Shown: positions 31,190 to 40,641 of the stretch, one piece after another
How the letters are laid out: the number at the start of each line of letters is the position of its first letter
Numbering within the stretch: the stretch's first letter is position 1
Origin: an uncultured Collinsella sp.
GTDB lineage: Bacteria; Actinomycetota; Coriobacteriia; Coriobacteriales; Coriobacteriaceae
DNA: 52,930 bases
Assembly: GCA_900542555.1 (NCBI GenBank)
Contig: UQNU01000005.1
Location: forward strand, 1-52,930
Direction of reading: 5' to 3'
Notes under the pieces: generated by a model
Database searches by the model: none
The model's input: only the letters and a program-made list of their open reading frames with translations
What the model was told of the DNA's origin: nothing
Translations under genes and position numbers: made by a program

Positions 31190-31891
31190 TTACAGCCCGC
31201 GAATGCGCACGGCCTCGGGCGGAAACTCTTGCTCGCCGGCATCGGTCTTGATGGTTGCGCGACCCCAGATGTCCAGACCCGCAAACACGCCGACCGCGAG
31301 CGGCAGGCCGTTGGGCGACACCGCCGCGACCTGACGACCCAGCAGCGGCACCATATCGAAGTACTCACCCAGCACCGGGGCCAGCGGGCCGGCAGCGCCC
31401 TGCGGCGTGTTGGCAACAACCGCCCAGGTGTCAATGCGAGCGAGCACCGCCGCGGCCAGCACCTCGACCAGCACCTCGTCGGCCATATCCACGCCGAGCT
31501 CGCCTAGCGCCGCACGCTCAACATCAACCGTCACCGCGGCAAACATGCCCGCGGCACCGGCACCACCGTTGACGGCGACGCACGCGAGCGATGTCTCAAA
31601 CGCAGGCGCGCCGCACACGATGTCACTCGGCCACTGGATGCCCACCTTGCCGGCAAGCCCCAGGCCCGGCGTTGCGGCCGTGCCCGCGAGCGCGTCCATC
31701 ATGCCCATTGCGGCCACAAACGGCAGGCCATGGAAGGCGTGCATGTTCACATCGGGGCGCACGACCAGCGAAAACGTCAACGACGCCTCGCCCGCGCTCC
31801 AAGCACACCAGCCCGCGGACACACCTTCGCGACCCGCGTCGCGCGCCGCGTCGAGCTCGGTACCGGCGGCAACAGCATTCATCTCGATCAT
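31190..31891 (-). CDS. Biotin protein ligase-like protein (BirA catalytic domain, divergent)
   Basis: 233 aa. WPSDIV preceded by KVGIQ corresponds to the GxKWPNDI motif of biotin ligases, and a small C-terminal SH3-like domain ends in VRIRGL. The family attaches biotin to carboxylase carrier proteins. The N-terminal STN...A helix is missing, and the biotinyl-AMP loop GRGRxGR is replaced by AARDAGREGVSAG, so catalytic ability is doubtful. The ATG directly follows the stop of the folP-folK gene, and no upstream in-frame start was found that would restore the missing part. It could be a degenerate ligase or one with a different role. Confidence 0.65.
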   Translation of the reverse strand: MIEMNAVAAGTELDAARDAGREGVSAGWCAWSAGEASLTFSLVVRPDVNMHAFHGLPFVAAMGMMDALAGTAATPGLGLAGKVGIQWPSDIVCGAPAFETSLACVAVNGGAGAAGMFAAVTVDVERAALGELGVDMADEVLVEVLAAAVLARIDTWAVVANTPQGAAGPLAPVLGEYFDMVPLLGRQVAAVSPNGLPLAVGVFAGLDIWGRATIKTDAGEQEFPPEAVRIRGL

Positions 31892-33634
31892 CTACATACG
31901 CCCCAATTCGCCCACGATATGGCCCACGCGATCCTCGGGCTCCTTGACCTCGACGCCGTTGTAGCGGAAGAACCGCGCCGGATCGTGCATCAGGTCCTCG
32001 AGCGGCACCAGCACAAAGTCGCGCTCGCCAATCAGCGGATGCGGCAGGCGCAGCTTTTTGCCACCGTGGGTCTCGCCGTCCATCCACAGCAGGTCCAAGT
32101 CGATGGTGCGCGGGCCGTTTGCCTTGGCCTTTTTGGAGCGGTCGCGGCCCAGCTCGGCCTCGATCTTCATGAGCTCGTCAAGCAGCACCAGCGGAGCCAG
32201 CTCGGTCTTGATCTCGATGACGGCGTTGGCAAATGCGTCCTGGCGCGTCTCGTAGGCCGGCTCGCTCTCGTAGATGCGCGAGCAGTTGGACACGCAGGTG
32301 AGCGGGATCTCGGCAATCATGTCGCGCGCAGCACGGATGTTGTCGCAGCGATGCCCCAGGTTGGAACCCACGGCCACAAACGCGCGGCGCGGTTGCGGTT
32401 TGGCAACGGCCCAGTAACCGTTCAGGAACTGCGCAAAGCCCGCAACGTCATGTACGCGCACGATGTTGGCGCCGGCCTGGATGGCGCCCAGGCACACACC
32501 AAACGTGGCGGCATCGCGCTCGGCGGCCTCGGTCACGCCCGAGACGGCGCCCACAAAGCGCTTGCGCGACACGGCGCACATGAGCGGATAGCCCAGCGAC
32601 GCCATCTTGGCGGTCTCGCGCTGGATGACGATGTCTTCGTTGGCCGTCTTGCCAAAGCCCGGGCCGGGATCGATGCAGATACGGTCGCGCGACACGCCGG
32701 CATGGATGAGCGTGCGGGCCTGGTCGGACAGAAAGCCCATGACGCGGCGCATGATGGGCGCCGAATCGGGCAGGGTGAAGCGGCGGAGCTGCGAGGTGGG
32801 CACGTAGGCTTCCTCGCGGCGGGCGCTGCGGCGCATCATGGCGGCCAGGCGGTCATTGGGCTCCGATGCGGCCTCGGTGGCTGCGGGCGCGGCCTCGGGC
32901 GCGAGCGCGACGGTCTCGGCGGCAGCAGCCTGCTCGGCGGCCGGCGTCTCCTGCTCGCTTGCAGGCTCGGACGTGGGCTCCGGTTCGCCAAACGGCAACG
33001 AGGGCTGCACCACGCCGCCCGGAAGCTTGGCCTCCGGCTTAGGATCGCCCAGCAACTTGCCGCGACGGCGGCGAGCCGGCTTCTCGGCCTCACGCGCGGC
33101 CTCGGCAGCCGCCTCGCGCGCCTTCTCGGCAACAAACGCCGCTGCCGAGGTATCGAGCTGCACCGTTGCGTGCGTGCGGGTGGGCGCGGCGACCTCGCCG
33201 GCATGCATCACGATGACGCCGCAGGTGCTCGTCTTAACAAACTCGACCATCTTGGGATCGGTGAAGCCGGTCACGTCGTTAACGATCGAGGCGCCGCAGC
33301 GCACGGCCGCCTTGGCAACCGCCACATGACGCGTGTCGATCGAGACGATGGCGCCCTCCTTGGCCAGCGCGCGCACCACGGGCAGCACGCGGCGAGCCTC
33401 CTCGTCGGGGTTGACCGGGGTAAAACCAGGGCGCGTGGACTCGCCGCCCACGTCGATGATGTCGGCGCCGGCGTCGAGCATCGCTAGGCCGTACTCGATG
33501 GCGGCGTCCGGGTCGAAGTGCTCCCCGCCATCGCTAAACGAATCGGGCGTCACGTTGAGGACGCCCATGATGCGCGGACGGTCAAAGCTGAGCTCGTACT
33601 TTCCGCACCGCCATGTCTTGCTGTCGTTCGCCAT
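31892..33634 (-). CDS. Fused dihydropteroate synthase - HPPK (FolP-FolK) with a long internal insert
   Basis: 580 aa. Residues ~1-405 are dihydropteroate synthase: IMGVLNVTPDSFSDGG, DIIDVGGESTRPG, IVNDVTGF, DPGPGFGK and a C-terminal RVHDV. Residues ~415-580 are 6-hydroxymethyl-7,8-dihydropterin pyrophosphokinase (FVAVGSNLGHRCDNI, GPRTIDLDLLW, LPHPLIGERDFVL). Together they catalyse successive steps of folate synthesis in the cytosol. A ~140-residue Ala/Glu/Pro-rich low-complexity segment (~147-290) sits inside the synthase barrel after VIVMHAG and is absent from normal FolP. AGGAGG lies six bases before the ATG at 33634; another ATG six bases earlier overlaps it. Confidence 0.93.
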   Translation of the reverse strand: MANDSKTWRCGKYELSFDRPRIMGVLNVTPDSFSDGGEHFDPDAAIEYGLAMLDAGADIIDVGGESTRPGFTPVNPDEEARRVLPVVRALAKEGAIVSIDTRHVAVAKAAVRCGASIVNDVTGFTDPKMVEFVKTSTCGVIVMHAGEVAAPTRTHATVQLDTSAAAFVAEKAREAAAEAAREAEKPARRRRGKLLGDPKPEAKLPGGVVQPSLPFGEPEPTSEPASEQETPAAEQAAAAETVALAPEAAPAATEAASEPNDRLAAMMRRSARREEAYVPTSQLRRFTLPDSAPIMRRVMGFLSDQARTLIHAGVSRDRICIDPGPGFGKTANEDIVIQRETAKMASLGYPLMCAVSRKRFVGAVSGVTEAAERDAATFGVCLGAIQAGANIVRVHDVAGFAQFLNGYWAVAKPQPRRAFVAVGSNLGHRCDNIRAARDMIAEIPLTCVSNCSRIYESEPAYETRQDAFANAVIEIKTELAPLVLLDELMKIEAELGRDRSKKAKANGPRTIDLDLLWMDGETHGGKKLRLPHPLIGERDFVLVPLEDLMHDPARFFRYNGVEVKEPEDRVGHIVGELGRM

Positions 33635-33729
33635 GAACATCCTCCTAAAATGCCCACGCCGCCGAGCTTGGGGAGCTGGCGGCGGGGTCGCTTTGCACTC
33701 AGTCTTTCTATTGTATCCGCGCGCGCGGG

Positions 33730-34482
33730 CTAGAACGCAAACGCGGCCGCGATGTCGCAAGAAATCAGCAGGTCGGCATTTGCATCCTGATCGGTGGGAG
33801 CAAGGTTGCATATGGCCAGCGTATCGCCGGTAAAGTAACGCGTAAGGCCTGCCGCCGGATACACCACGAGCGAGGTCCCGCCCACAATGAGGGCATCGGC
33901 CGCGGCGATGGCGGCAACGGCACCGGTCAACACATGCTCGTCGAGCGGCTCCTCGTAGAGCACTACATCGGGCTTGATGCGGCCGCCGCACGCGGGGCAC
34001 GCAGGCACGCCCGCGGCATCCTCGTGCTCGCGCGAGCAAATCCACTCGGCGCTATAGACCGCGCCGCACGACTGGCAAATGTTGCGATGGACCGATCCGT
34101 GCAGCTCGAACACGCGCTGCGAGCCGGCCATCTGATGCAGGCCGTCGATGTTTTGCGTCACCACGGCGTCGAGCTTGCCGGCTCGCTCCAGCTCGGCGAG
34201 CTTGGTGTGACAGCGGTTGGGCTTAGCGTTAAGCGCGATCATCTTGGTGCGGTAAAAGTCGAAGAACTCGGCCGGATGCGCCTCGTAAAAGCTATGCGAC
34301 AGCATGGTCTCGGGCGGATAGGCAAACTGCTGGTGATACAGGCCGTCCACGCTGCGGAAATCGGGGATGCCACTTGCCGTGGAAACACCAGCGCCGCCAA
34401 AGAAGACCACGCGCTTGTGGGTGTCAAACAGATCCGCCAGCGCGGCGGAGGCCTGCCTGGGGTCCGATATTGCTTGCGTCAT
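33730..34482 (-). CDS. cobB: NAD-dependent protein deacylase (sirtuin, CobB)
   Basis: 250 aa. Sirtuin motifs are complete: GAGVSTASGIPDFRS for NAD binding, QNIDGLH, catalytic His in ELHGS, two zinc-binding pairs (CQSC and CPAC), KPDVVLYEE and GGTSLVVYPAAGL. It removes acyl groups from lysines in proteins, for example acetyl-CoA synthetase. It stands upstream of folP-folK on the same strand with a 95-bp gap, and diverges from xthA. Confidence 0.94.
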   Translation of the reverse strand: MTQAISDPRQASAALADLFDTHKRVVFFGGAGVSTASGIPDFRSVDGLYHQQFAYPPETMLSHSFYEAHPAEFFDFYRTKMIALNAKPNRCHTKLAELERAGKLDAVVTQNIDGLHQMAGSQRVFELHGSVHRNICQSCGAVYSAEWICSREHEDAAGVPACPACGGRIKPDVVLYEEPLDEHVLTGAVAAIAAADALIVGGTSLVVYPAAGLTRYFTGDTLAICNLAPTDQDANADLLISCDIAAAFAF

Positions 34483-34617
34483 ATGAGTCCTCCGTCCTTG
34501 CTAGTCGGGCAGCGTTGAGCGACGTCCCAGCATGCGGCCTTTAAGTCAGCATGCGCGGATCCCACCCCGCCCCTGTTGCGCTAATCTTAAGCCTGCCAAC
34601 CCCGTCGAAAGGACACC

Positions 34618-35436
34618 ATGCCTCAGACTTACACTTTCGCCTCGTGGAACGTCAACGGCCTGCGCGCCGTGCTCAAAAAGGACCCGAGCTTTATCCAGAT
34701 CGCGCAAGAACTCGACGTCGATATCCTGGCGCTGCAGGAGACCAAGCTGCAGGAGGGCCAGGTCGATATTGACCTGCCCGGCTATCACCAAACCTGGAGC
34801 TACGCCGAGCGTAAAGGCTATTCGGGCACTGCGGTCTTTAGCCGCCAGGAACCGCTGCGCGTGCTGCACGCCGACGCACTGCTACCCTACGCCGGCGAGA
34901 ACGAGGCGGCCGAGCTCGTCGCCCAAGCCGCAACCGAGGGCCGCGTCTGCGCGCTCGAGTTCGACAAGTTTTGGTTTGTGGATGTCTACACGCCTAACGC
35001 CCAAAATGAGCTCGCGCGCATCGATGTACGCATGGCCTGGGACGATGCCTATCGCGACTTTTTGAGCGCACTTGAACGCGAGACCGGTAAGCCCGTCGTA
35101 ACCTGCGGCGACTTTAACGTGGCGCATGAGGAGATCGACCTTAAGAACCCCAAGTCCAACCGCGGCAACGCGGGCTTTTCGGACGAGGAGCGCGGCAAGT
35201 TTACCGAGCTGCTCAACGCCGGGTTTACCGATACCTGGCGCGCGGCAAATCCGGACGTCGAGGGCGTCTACAGCTGGTGGAGCTATCGCTTTAATGCCCG
35301 CAAGAACAACGCCGGCTGGCGCATCGACTACTTCCTGGTAAGCGACGCAATCGCCGACAACGTACGCGACACCGGCATCCGCGGCGACATCTTTGGCAGC
35401 GACCACTGCCCCGTCACCCTCACGCTAGAGCTCTAG
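34618..35436 (+). CDS. xthA: Exodeoxyribonuclease III / AP endonuclease
   Basis: 272 aa of the ExoIII family. SWNVNGLRAV, LQETKLQ (metal-binding Glu), CGDFNVAHEEIDL (Asp/Asn), WRIDYFLVS and the terminal GSDHCPV (catalytic Asp/His) are all present. It repairs abasic sites and removes 3' blocking groups. Its start is preceded by CGAAAGG. It is a single gene with its own promoter in the divergent region with cobB. Confidence 0.96.
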   Translation: MPQTYTFASWNVNGLRAVLKKDPSFIQIAQELDVDILALQETKLQEGQVDIDLPGYHQTWSYAERKGYSGTAVFSRQEPLRVLHADALLPYAGENEAAELVAQAATEGRVCALEFDKFWFVDVYTPNAQNELARIDVRMAWDDAYRDFLSALERETGKPVVTCGDFNVAHEEIDLKNPKSNRGNAGFSDEERGKFTELLNAGFTDTWRAANPDVEGVYSWWSYRFNARKNNAGWRIDYFLVSDAIADNVRDTGIRGDIFGSDHCPVTLTLEL

Positions 35437-35500
35437 CCCCAAGTAATTCCTCTAGGGGACAGAGGAAAACAGATCATGTGACCCCTCTCCCCCTATAAGG

Positions 35501-35561
35501 TGCGGTGGAATAGTTCCTGTTTGGGCAGCAAATAGCCAAAAACGAGAACTATTCCACCGCA
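35501..35561. repeat. Intergenic inverted repeat (16-bp perfect arms)
   Basis: TGCGGTGGAATAGTTC and its complement surround a 29-base centre that is itself partly self-complementary. It lies between the convergent xthA and ECF S-component genes. The core GGAATAG recalls the arms of the 41-bp hairpins at 29-31 kb. Confidence 0.7.
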
Positions 35562-35586
35562 AGTTCGTGAGGAAACGCGAAATGCC

Positions 35587-36300
35587 TTACAGCCCGTATT
35601 TCACGACGACACGGTTAATGCGACGGCACCAGGGCTTGTACAAGGCGGCCAAAAACACGCATGTCGCGAGTCCGTGCGTAATATCGAACGGCACTGCCGT
35701 GGCAAGACGTGCCACGGCACCCGCCCAAGTAAGCGGCTGTACAAACCCAATGATGTCATACGCGTTGATCACGACGCCATAGAGCAGGCCCGACGCAAAG
35801 CCGTACGCCAGCAGCGCTGGCATGCGCACGGTGCCGTCGGCGCGGTCGAACGCACCCGCATACGCCAGCGCACCGCCAACATAGCCAACCAGACCCCAGG
35901 CATACATCTGCCACGGCGTCCACATGCCCTGTCCAAAAAAGAAATTGCTGGTCAGCGCCGCCAGCGCGCCAACCATAAAACCATTGCGGCGGCCAAGCGT
36001 CGCCCCCGCGATAATGGCGATGGCGCTCACCGGTTTAAAGTCGGGAATGGGCCCAAACAGGATGCGCCCCGCCGCCGCCAGCGCCGCCAGCACCAGCGTG
36101 GGCATAATCTGGCGCAGGCCTGGACGCGATGCCTCATAGCCCGCAAAGAACAGCGCAAGCACCAACGCCACCACAACCAGCATGGCCAACGCTGCCTGCT
36201 CAACACCCGCCAGCAACGCGGCAGCCATCACCGCCGGCACCGCCAACAACAGCGGGATCTCCAGTTTTGCAAGCAAACGCGAGAAACGACAGTCCGTCAT
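35587..36300 (-). CDS. ECF transporter S component (substrate-binding membrane protein)
   Basis: 237 aa with about six membrane helices. The central FGPIPDFKPVSAIAIIAGATLGRRNG-FMVGALAAL segment has the pattern of vitamin-type S components. It binds a micronutrient outside and delivers it through the T/A module encoded just upstream. The substrate cannot be read from the sequence; cobalamin or another cofactor precursor is possible. The ATG at 36300 lies four bases after the stop of the ATPase gene, indicating coupling. Confidence 0.82.
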   Translation of the reverse strand: MTDCRFSRLLAKLEIPLLLAVPAVMAAALLAGVEQAALAMLVVVALVLALFFAGYEASRPGLRQIMPTLVLAALAAAGRILFGPIPDFKPVSAIAIIAGATLGRRNGFMVGALAALTSNFFFGQGMWTPWQMYAWGLVGYVGGALAYAGAFDRADGTVRMPALLAYGFASGLLYGVVINAYDIIGFVQPLTWAGAVARLATAVPFDITHGLATCVFLAALYKPWCRRINRVVVKYGL

Positions 36301-36304
36301 CCCA

Positions 36305-37948
36305 TCACGCCCTATAGAACACGTTGTCGGCAAAGAAGTCGGCCGGCGGCTCCATGCAGGCAATCTCGCCGTCAAACATCATGGCGACGTCGTCGGCTAC
36401 CTGCTCGGCAAAGTCCAAATCGTGCGTAGCCATGATGACGGTGCCGCCAGCCTTTGCATGGTCACGCAGGGCGCGGGCGATGATGCGGCGGCTGAACAGG
36501 TCTAGACCCTTGGTGGGCTCATCGAGCAATAGCAGTTCGGGGCCGATTAGCAGCAGTTTTGCCAATGCAAGCAGTTGACGCTGCCCGCCCGAAAGATCGT
36601 ACGGATGGCGTCCATCCAGACCCGACAACCCCAAGCTCGCCGCACGCTCCCGCGCCAAGTTCTCGTCATATCCGCAGGTCGAGGCCCATTCCATCAGCTC
36701 ATCGCGAACCGTCTCGGCAACCAGCAATGCTTTGGGATTCTGAGGCAGCAGCGCCGCCGAGGCCGCTCCGCGCACCATGCGGCCGCGCTGCAGCTTGGCG
36801 GTCTTCGCCAGCACTGAAAGCATCGTCGACTTACCGCATCCGTTGCCGCCCACGATCGCATGCACCGCACCGGCCGAAAACGCCACGTCGAGCCCACGCA
36901 GCACCCAACCGCCCGCGCGATTGTAGCGAAACCAGCCTTCCGACAAGGTGGTAGCCGACCCGCCGTACATTTTTTGGAGTATTCTGCTTCCATCCGTGCG
37001 CGGGAACGCTTCCGAGCCGTTCTCGAGCGACGTTTGCGCCACAAATTCTGACGATTTGTCCAATTCCGAACTTTTTTTCGCGCTCGATACGTCCCCGGGC
37101 GGCTCCAGAGAGCCCAAATTGTCCTCACGCCTGCTGAATACTCCGTTTTTTGCACATCGGATGGCACCCCACCCCAACATGTCGTCGGAAAACAGCGACT
37201 CTCGGCGTCCCAAAGAAGCCATATCCGCCACTTCGCGCACACGACCGCCCTCAATCCGGTACGCACACGTCGCGTATTCGAGCATTGGGCGCGGCTGATG
37301 CGTCGCCACAACAACCGTGCAGCCCAGCTCGCGATTCACACGAAACAGCGCGTGCAGGAAATTCTTCTCCGCAACCGGATCAAGCTGAGACGTGGGCTCG
37401 TCGAGTAGCAGCACGCGCGGACGCAGCGCCAGGACGGCGGCAAGCGACAGCAGCTGCTTGCGGCCACCCGAAAGCGTATCGGTATCACGATGAAGCCAGT
37501 CCTCCAGACCAAAGAAATAGCTGGTCTCGGCAACACGGCGGCGCATCTCGTCGCGCGACACACCCAGATTCTCTAGGCCAAACGCCATCTCGTGCCACAC
37601 GGTTTCGCACACGATCTGGTTCTCGGGATCCTGGAACACATAGCCCACGCGCTCCGCCGACGCCCGCACGTCCATGTCGGCAACGTTCTCGCCCAGCACG
37701 CGCGCATCGCCAGTGCGCTCGCCCACCGGAGCGATCTCGGGCTTGAGCAGCGACAGCAGCGTCGACTTACCCGATCCGGTACCGCCAACAAGCAGCGCAA
37801 ATGCACCTTGGGGAACAGACCAGTCGAGCCCCTCGAGCACCGCAGCATCAGCATCGGGGTAGGCAAAGCTCAGGCTCCGCACCTCAATCGCTGGCATATC
37901 CGGGCCGCACGCAGCGCCCGACACCGGGCCCCTGTCCAACCGAGCCAT
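36305..37948 (-). CDS. ECF transporter ATPase, two fused ABC domains
   Basis: 547 aa. Domain 1 (~18-250) has Walker A GGTGSGKST, Q-loop VFQDPENQ, signature LSGGRKQ and Walker B VLLLDEPTSQLDP. Domain 2 (~320-535) has GGNGCGKST, LSGGQRQ and LLLLDEPTKGLD. The intervening ~70 residues (Ser-rich, with FVAQTSLENGSE) are a linker. It combines the roles of EcfA1 and EcfA2 in one chain and energises vitamin uptake. The start shares one base with the stop of the T component (TGATG). Confidence 0.93.
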   Translation of the reverse strand: MARLDRGPVSGAACGPDMPAIEVRSLSFAYPDADAAVLEGLDWSVPQGAFALLVGGTGSGKSTLLSLLKPEIAPVGERTGDARVLGENVADMDVRASAERVGYVFQDPENQIVCETVWHEMAFGLENLGVSRDEMRRRVAETSYFFGLEDWLHRDTDTLSGGRKQLLSLAAVLALRPRVLLLDEPTSQLDPVAEKNFLHALFRVNRELGCTVVVATHQPRPMLEYATCAYRIEGGRVREVADMASLGRRESLFSDDMLGWGAIRCAKNGVFSRREDNLGSLEPPGDVSSAKKSSELDKSSEFVAQTSLENGSEAFPRTDGSRILQKMYGGSATTLSEGWFRYNRAGGWVLRGLDVAFSAGAVHAIVGGNGCGKSTMLSVLAKTAKLQRGRMVRGAASAALLPQNPKALLVAETVRDELMEWASTCGYDENLARERAASLGLSGLDGRHPYDLSGGQRQLLALAKLLLIGPELLLLDEPTKGLDLFSRRIIARALRDHAKAGGTVIMATHDLDFAEQVADDVAMMFDGEIACMEPPADFFADNVFYRA

Positions 37949-38835
37949 CAGCTAAACCTCTTCTCATCAATCGCGTGCAATGCGCAAGGCAGCACCATCC
38001 AGGCAGCGTACACGACATAGCCCGGCCACGGCGCCGGCACCGAAAGCTGCGGATAAAACGAATACTGCGTCGTCGCGGTCCACGCCACTGCCACCGAGGC
38101 CACGCCAAACAGCGCAAGCCCAACCAGCGCGGCAACGTCGCTGCACCCCAGTCGATACCGCGCATGCGTCGTACGACGCGTCGCGGCACCCCACCCGCGC
38201 GAGCGCATCGCGTCCGCGCGCTCCAGCGAATCTTCCATGCCCCAGCCCATCAATACGCTCGACGCCCGCAGGTGCGAGCGCACGGGGTCGACCGGCGCGC
38301 GGCCCGGCACATCAATCGCATCTTGCACCGCCAGCACCGTACGACCGCGGCGCAAAAACTGCGGGATAAGCCTCATGCACATCGAGATCATGAGCGCGAT
38401 CACCGGTGCGGCATTGCCAAGCAGCGCGAGCACCTTGTCGTATTCGAGCATCGACGCCGCGGCCTCAAACCACAGCACGCTCGCCACAAACAGCCCGCCC
38501 ATGCACAGGCCGTATACCATGCTTTCCAGATACACCGCGCGCATGCCAATACGGAACAGCTCCGTCGAGCCCGAGGCGCTAAACAGCGGATTGACCAGCG
38601 CGATAATCAAAATCACCGGCAGCTGCCAGCGGAGTGCGCCCAGCGTGCGGGCAGCCCCACGCGTCGCAAATCCATACGCCAGCCCGCCCGCAAGTGACAG
38701 CGCAATCAGCACCGGCTGCATCGAGAACATGGTGAGCCCCAGCGTCAGCACTATATAGAGTGCCGGCACAGCCGGATGCGACATCGAGAACGCCGCGACG
38801 GGCTCGCCGCCAAACTCCTCTTGTATGTTGTCCAC
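37948..38835 (-). CDS. ECF transporter T component (EcfT)
   Basis: About 295 aa from a GTG start (38835); a GTG at 38841 is an alternative. Hydrophobic helices alternate with the cytoplasmic coupling helices: LRRGRTVLAVQDAIDVPG and the ...ADAMRSRGWG region, which corresponds to the ADAMxxRG motif of EcfT. It joins the S component to the ATPase. A GC-rich region with GAGGGGACGGG precedes the start. An upstream in-frame extension to 39006 has no membrane character and overlaps the promoter region of glmU, so I leave it out. Confidence 0.85.
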   Translation of the reverse strand: MDNIQEEFGGEPVAAFSMSHPAVPALYIVLTLGLTMFSMQPVLIALSLAGGLAYGFATRGAARTLGALRWQLPVILIIALVNPLFSASGSTELFRIGMRAVYLESMVYGLCMGGLFVASVLWFEAAASMLEYDKVLALLGNAAPVIALMISMCMRLIPQFLRRGRTVLAVQDAIDVPGRAPVDPVRSHLRASSVLMGWGMEDSLERADAMRSRGWGAATRRTTHARYRLGCSDVAALVGLALFGVASVAVAWTATTQYSFYPQLSVPAPWPGYVVYAAWMVLPCALHAIDEKRFS

Positions 38836-39034
38836 GGGCACCCCCGTCCCCTCGCTCAAACGACAGCTCCGCAGCACCGCCAACGCCGCACGCAAGCAGC
38901 GCAAACGCCACGCCGGCGGCACCGACATCGGCCGCCATGAGCCAATCGCTACGCGCTCATCATATGCCTGCGGTATCATATTGCGCCGTGTATCGTTTCC
39001 AAACACACGTCTCTATAACGTAACAGGAGATCAC

Positions 39035-40447
39035 ATGGACGCAACCGCAATTATCCTCGCTGCCGGCGAGGGCACCCGCATGAAGTCGAACCACTGCAAG
39101 GTTTCGCACAAGATCCTGGGTAAGCCCATGGTTCAGTGGATCGTCGACGCCACCATCAAGGCCGGCTGCAGCCGCGTCGTTGTCGTCATCGGCAGCCACG
39201 CCGACGAGATGCGCGCCCTCATCGACGGCGCCTATGCCAACAGCGCTACCAAGGTCGAGTGCGTCGAGCAGACCGAGCGCCTGGGCACCGGTCACGCCGT
39301 GAAGGTCGCGCTCGAGGCCTGCGGCATCACGCAAGGCCCCGTCGTCGTGCTCAACGGCGACCTGCCGCTCATCACCGCCGACACCGTCGCCAAGTTCGCA
39401 CAGACCGTCGCTACCGGCGAGCTCGCCTGCACCGTCATGACCATGACCCCGCCCGACCCCTTCGGCTACGGCCGCATCAAGCTGGGCGCCGACGGCCAGA
39501 TCGAGCGCATCATCGAGCAGAAGGACTGCACGCCCGAGCAGGCCGCCACGCTGCTGGAGTGCAACGCCGGCTGCTACGCCTTTGACGGCGCGCAGCTCGC
39601 CGCCCACATTAACGAGATCGGCAACGACAACGCGCAGTCCGAGTACTACCTGCCCGACATGCTCGAAATCCTCAAGGGTCACGGCCAGGCGGTCTCCATC
39701 TTCCACTGCGATGACTACCGCGACGGCCTGGGCGTCAACAGCCGCATTCAGCTCGCGCAGCTCACCGCTATCGCGCGCGACCGCATCAACGAGCACTGGA
39801 TGGCCGAGGGCGTCACGTTCATCGATCCCACGCAGGCCTGGATCGGCCCCGATGCCACCATCGGCCGAGACACCATCGTGTGGCCGCAGACGCATCTGAT
39901 CGGTCACGTCACCGTGGGCGAAGAGTGCCAGCTCGGCCCCAACAGTCGCCTCACCGACACCACCGTCGGCAGCGGCTGCACCATCGATGAGACCATCGCC
40001 ATCGAGGCCGTCATCGAGAACGGCGTCGACTGCGGCCCGCGCGCCTACCTGCGCCCGGGCACCCACATGCTCGACGGCTCCAAGGCCGGCACGCACGTGG
40101 AGATCAAGAAGTCCACGATCGGCGAGGGCTCCAAGGTGCCGCACCTGTCCTACATCGGCGACACCACCATGGGCTCCGGCGTCAACGTGGGCGCGGGCTC
40201 CATCACCTGCAACTACGACGGCGTGCACAAGCACAAGACCGTCATCGGCAAGGACGCCTTCATCGGTTCCGACACCATGATGGTCGCGCCCGCCCAGATC
40301 GGCGACGGCGCGCTCGTGGCCGCCGGCTCCGTCATCACCGAGCCGGTCCCGGCCGACGCACTTGGCCTGGGTCGTGCCCGTCAGGTAAACATTGAGGGCT
40401 GGGCCGCCGATTACCGCCGCCGTCTGCACGAGGACGACGAGGTATAA
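39035..40447 (+). CDS. glmU: Bifunctional UDP-N-acetylglucosamine pyrophosphorylase / glucosamine-1-phosphate N-acetyltransferase
   Basis: 470 aa. The N-terminal uridyltransferase domain shows LAAGEGTRMKS and KPMVQW; the C-terminal domain is a left-handed beta-helix of hexapeptide repeats with YIGDTTMGSGVNVGAGSITCNYDG. It makes UDP-GlcNAc for cell wall synthesis. AGGAGA lies seven bases before the ATG at 39035. It diverges from the ECF operon and lies upstream of prs, which uses a separate terminator and promoter. Confidence 0.97.
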   Translation: MDATAIILAAGEGTRMKSNHCKVSHKILGKPMVQWIVDATIKAGCSRVVVVIGSHADEMRALIDGAYANSATKVECVEQTERLGTGHAVKVALEACGITQGPVVVLNGDLPLITADTVAKFAQTVATGELACTVMTMTPPDPFGYGRIKLGADGQIERIIEQKDCTPEQAATLLECNAGCYAFDGAQLAAHINEIGNDNAQSEYYLPDMLEILKGHGQAVSIFHCDDYRDGLGVNSRIQLAQLTAIARDRINEHWMAEGVTFIDPTQAWIGPDATIGRDTIVWPQTHLIGHVTVGEECQLGPNSRLTDTTVGSGCTIDETIAIEAVIENGVDCGPRAYLRPGTHMLDGSKAGTHVEIKKSTIGEGSKVPHLSYIGDTTMGSGVNVGAGSITCNYDGVHKHKTVIGKDAFIGSDTMMVAPAQIGDGALVAAGSVITEPVPADALGLGRARQVNIEGWAADYRRRLHEDDEV

Positions 40448-40464
40448 CGTTTTACCAAGCATCT

Positions 40465-40500
40465 AAGGAGCTGTTCCCGTGGGGGGGGCGGCTCCTTTTT
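40465..40500 (+). terminator. Terminator after glmU, with a G8 run
   Basis: AAGGAGC pairs with GGCTCCTT followed by TTTTT. The loop contains a run of eight G, a potential length-variable site. Confidence 0.75.
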
Positions 40501-40641
40501 CTATCGTGACCTGCGCAACCGGATGAGTGGTCGGTTCGTGTCCGTTGACGGTAAAGACGTTATCAGGACTCGATAAACCCCGTCGCGCGGTTACAATGCA
40601 AAAAGGCATCTATATGGCATTCGATATAAAGGAGAAGGGTA

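Noticed and set aside
35437..35586. Riboswitch upstream of the ECF S component
   Set aside because: The structure lies downstream of that gene (convergent arrangement), and no known aptamer motif is seen.
38960..40462. 500-codon open frame on the minus strand
   Set aside because: It lies antisense to glmU; composition is Val/Asp/Gly repeats without a fold.
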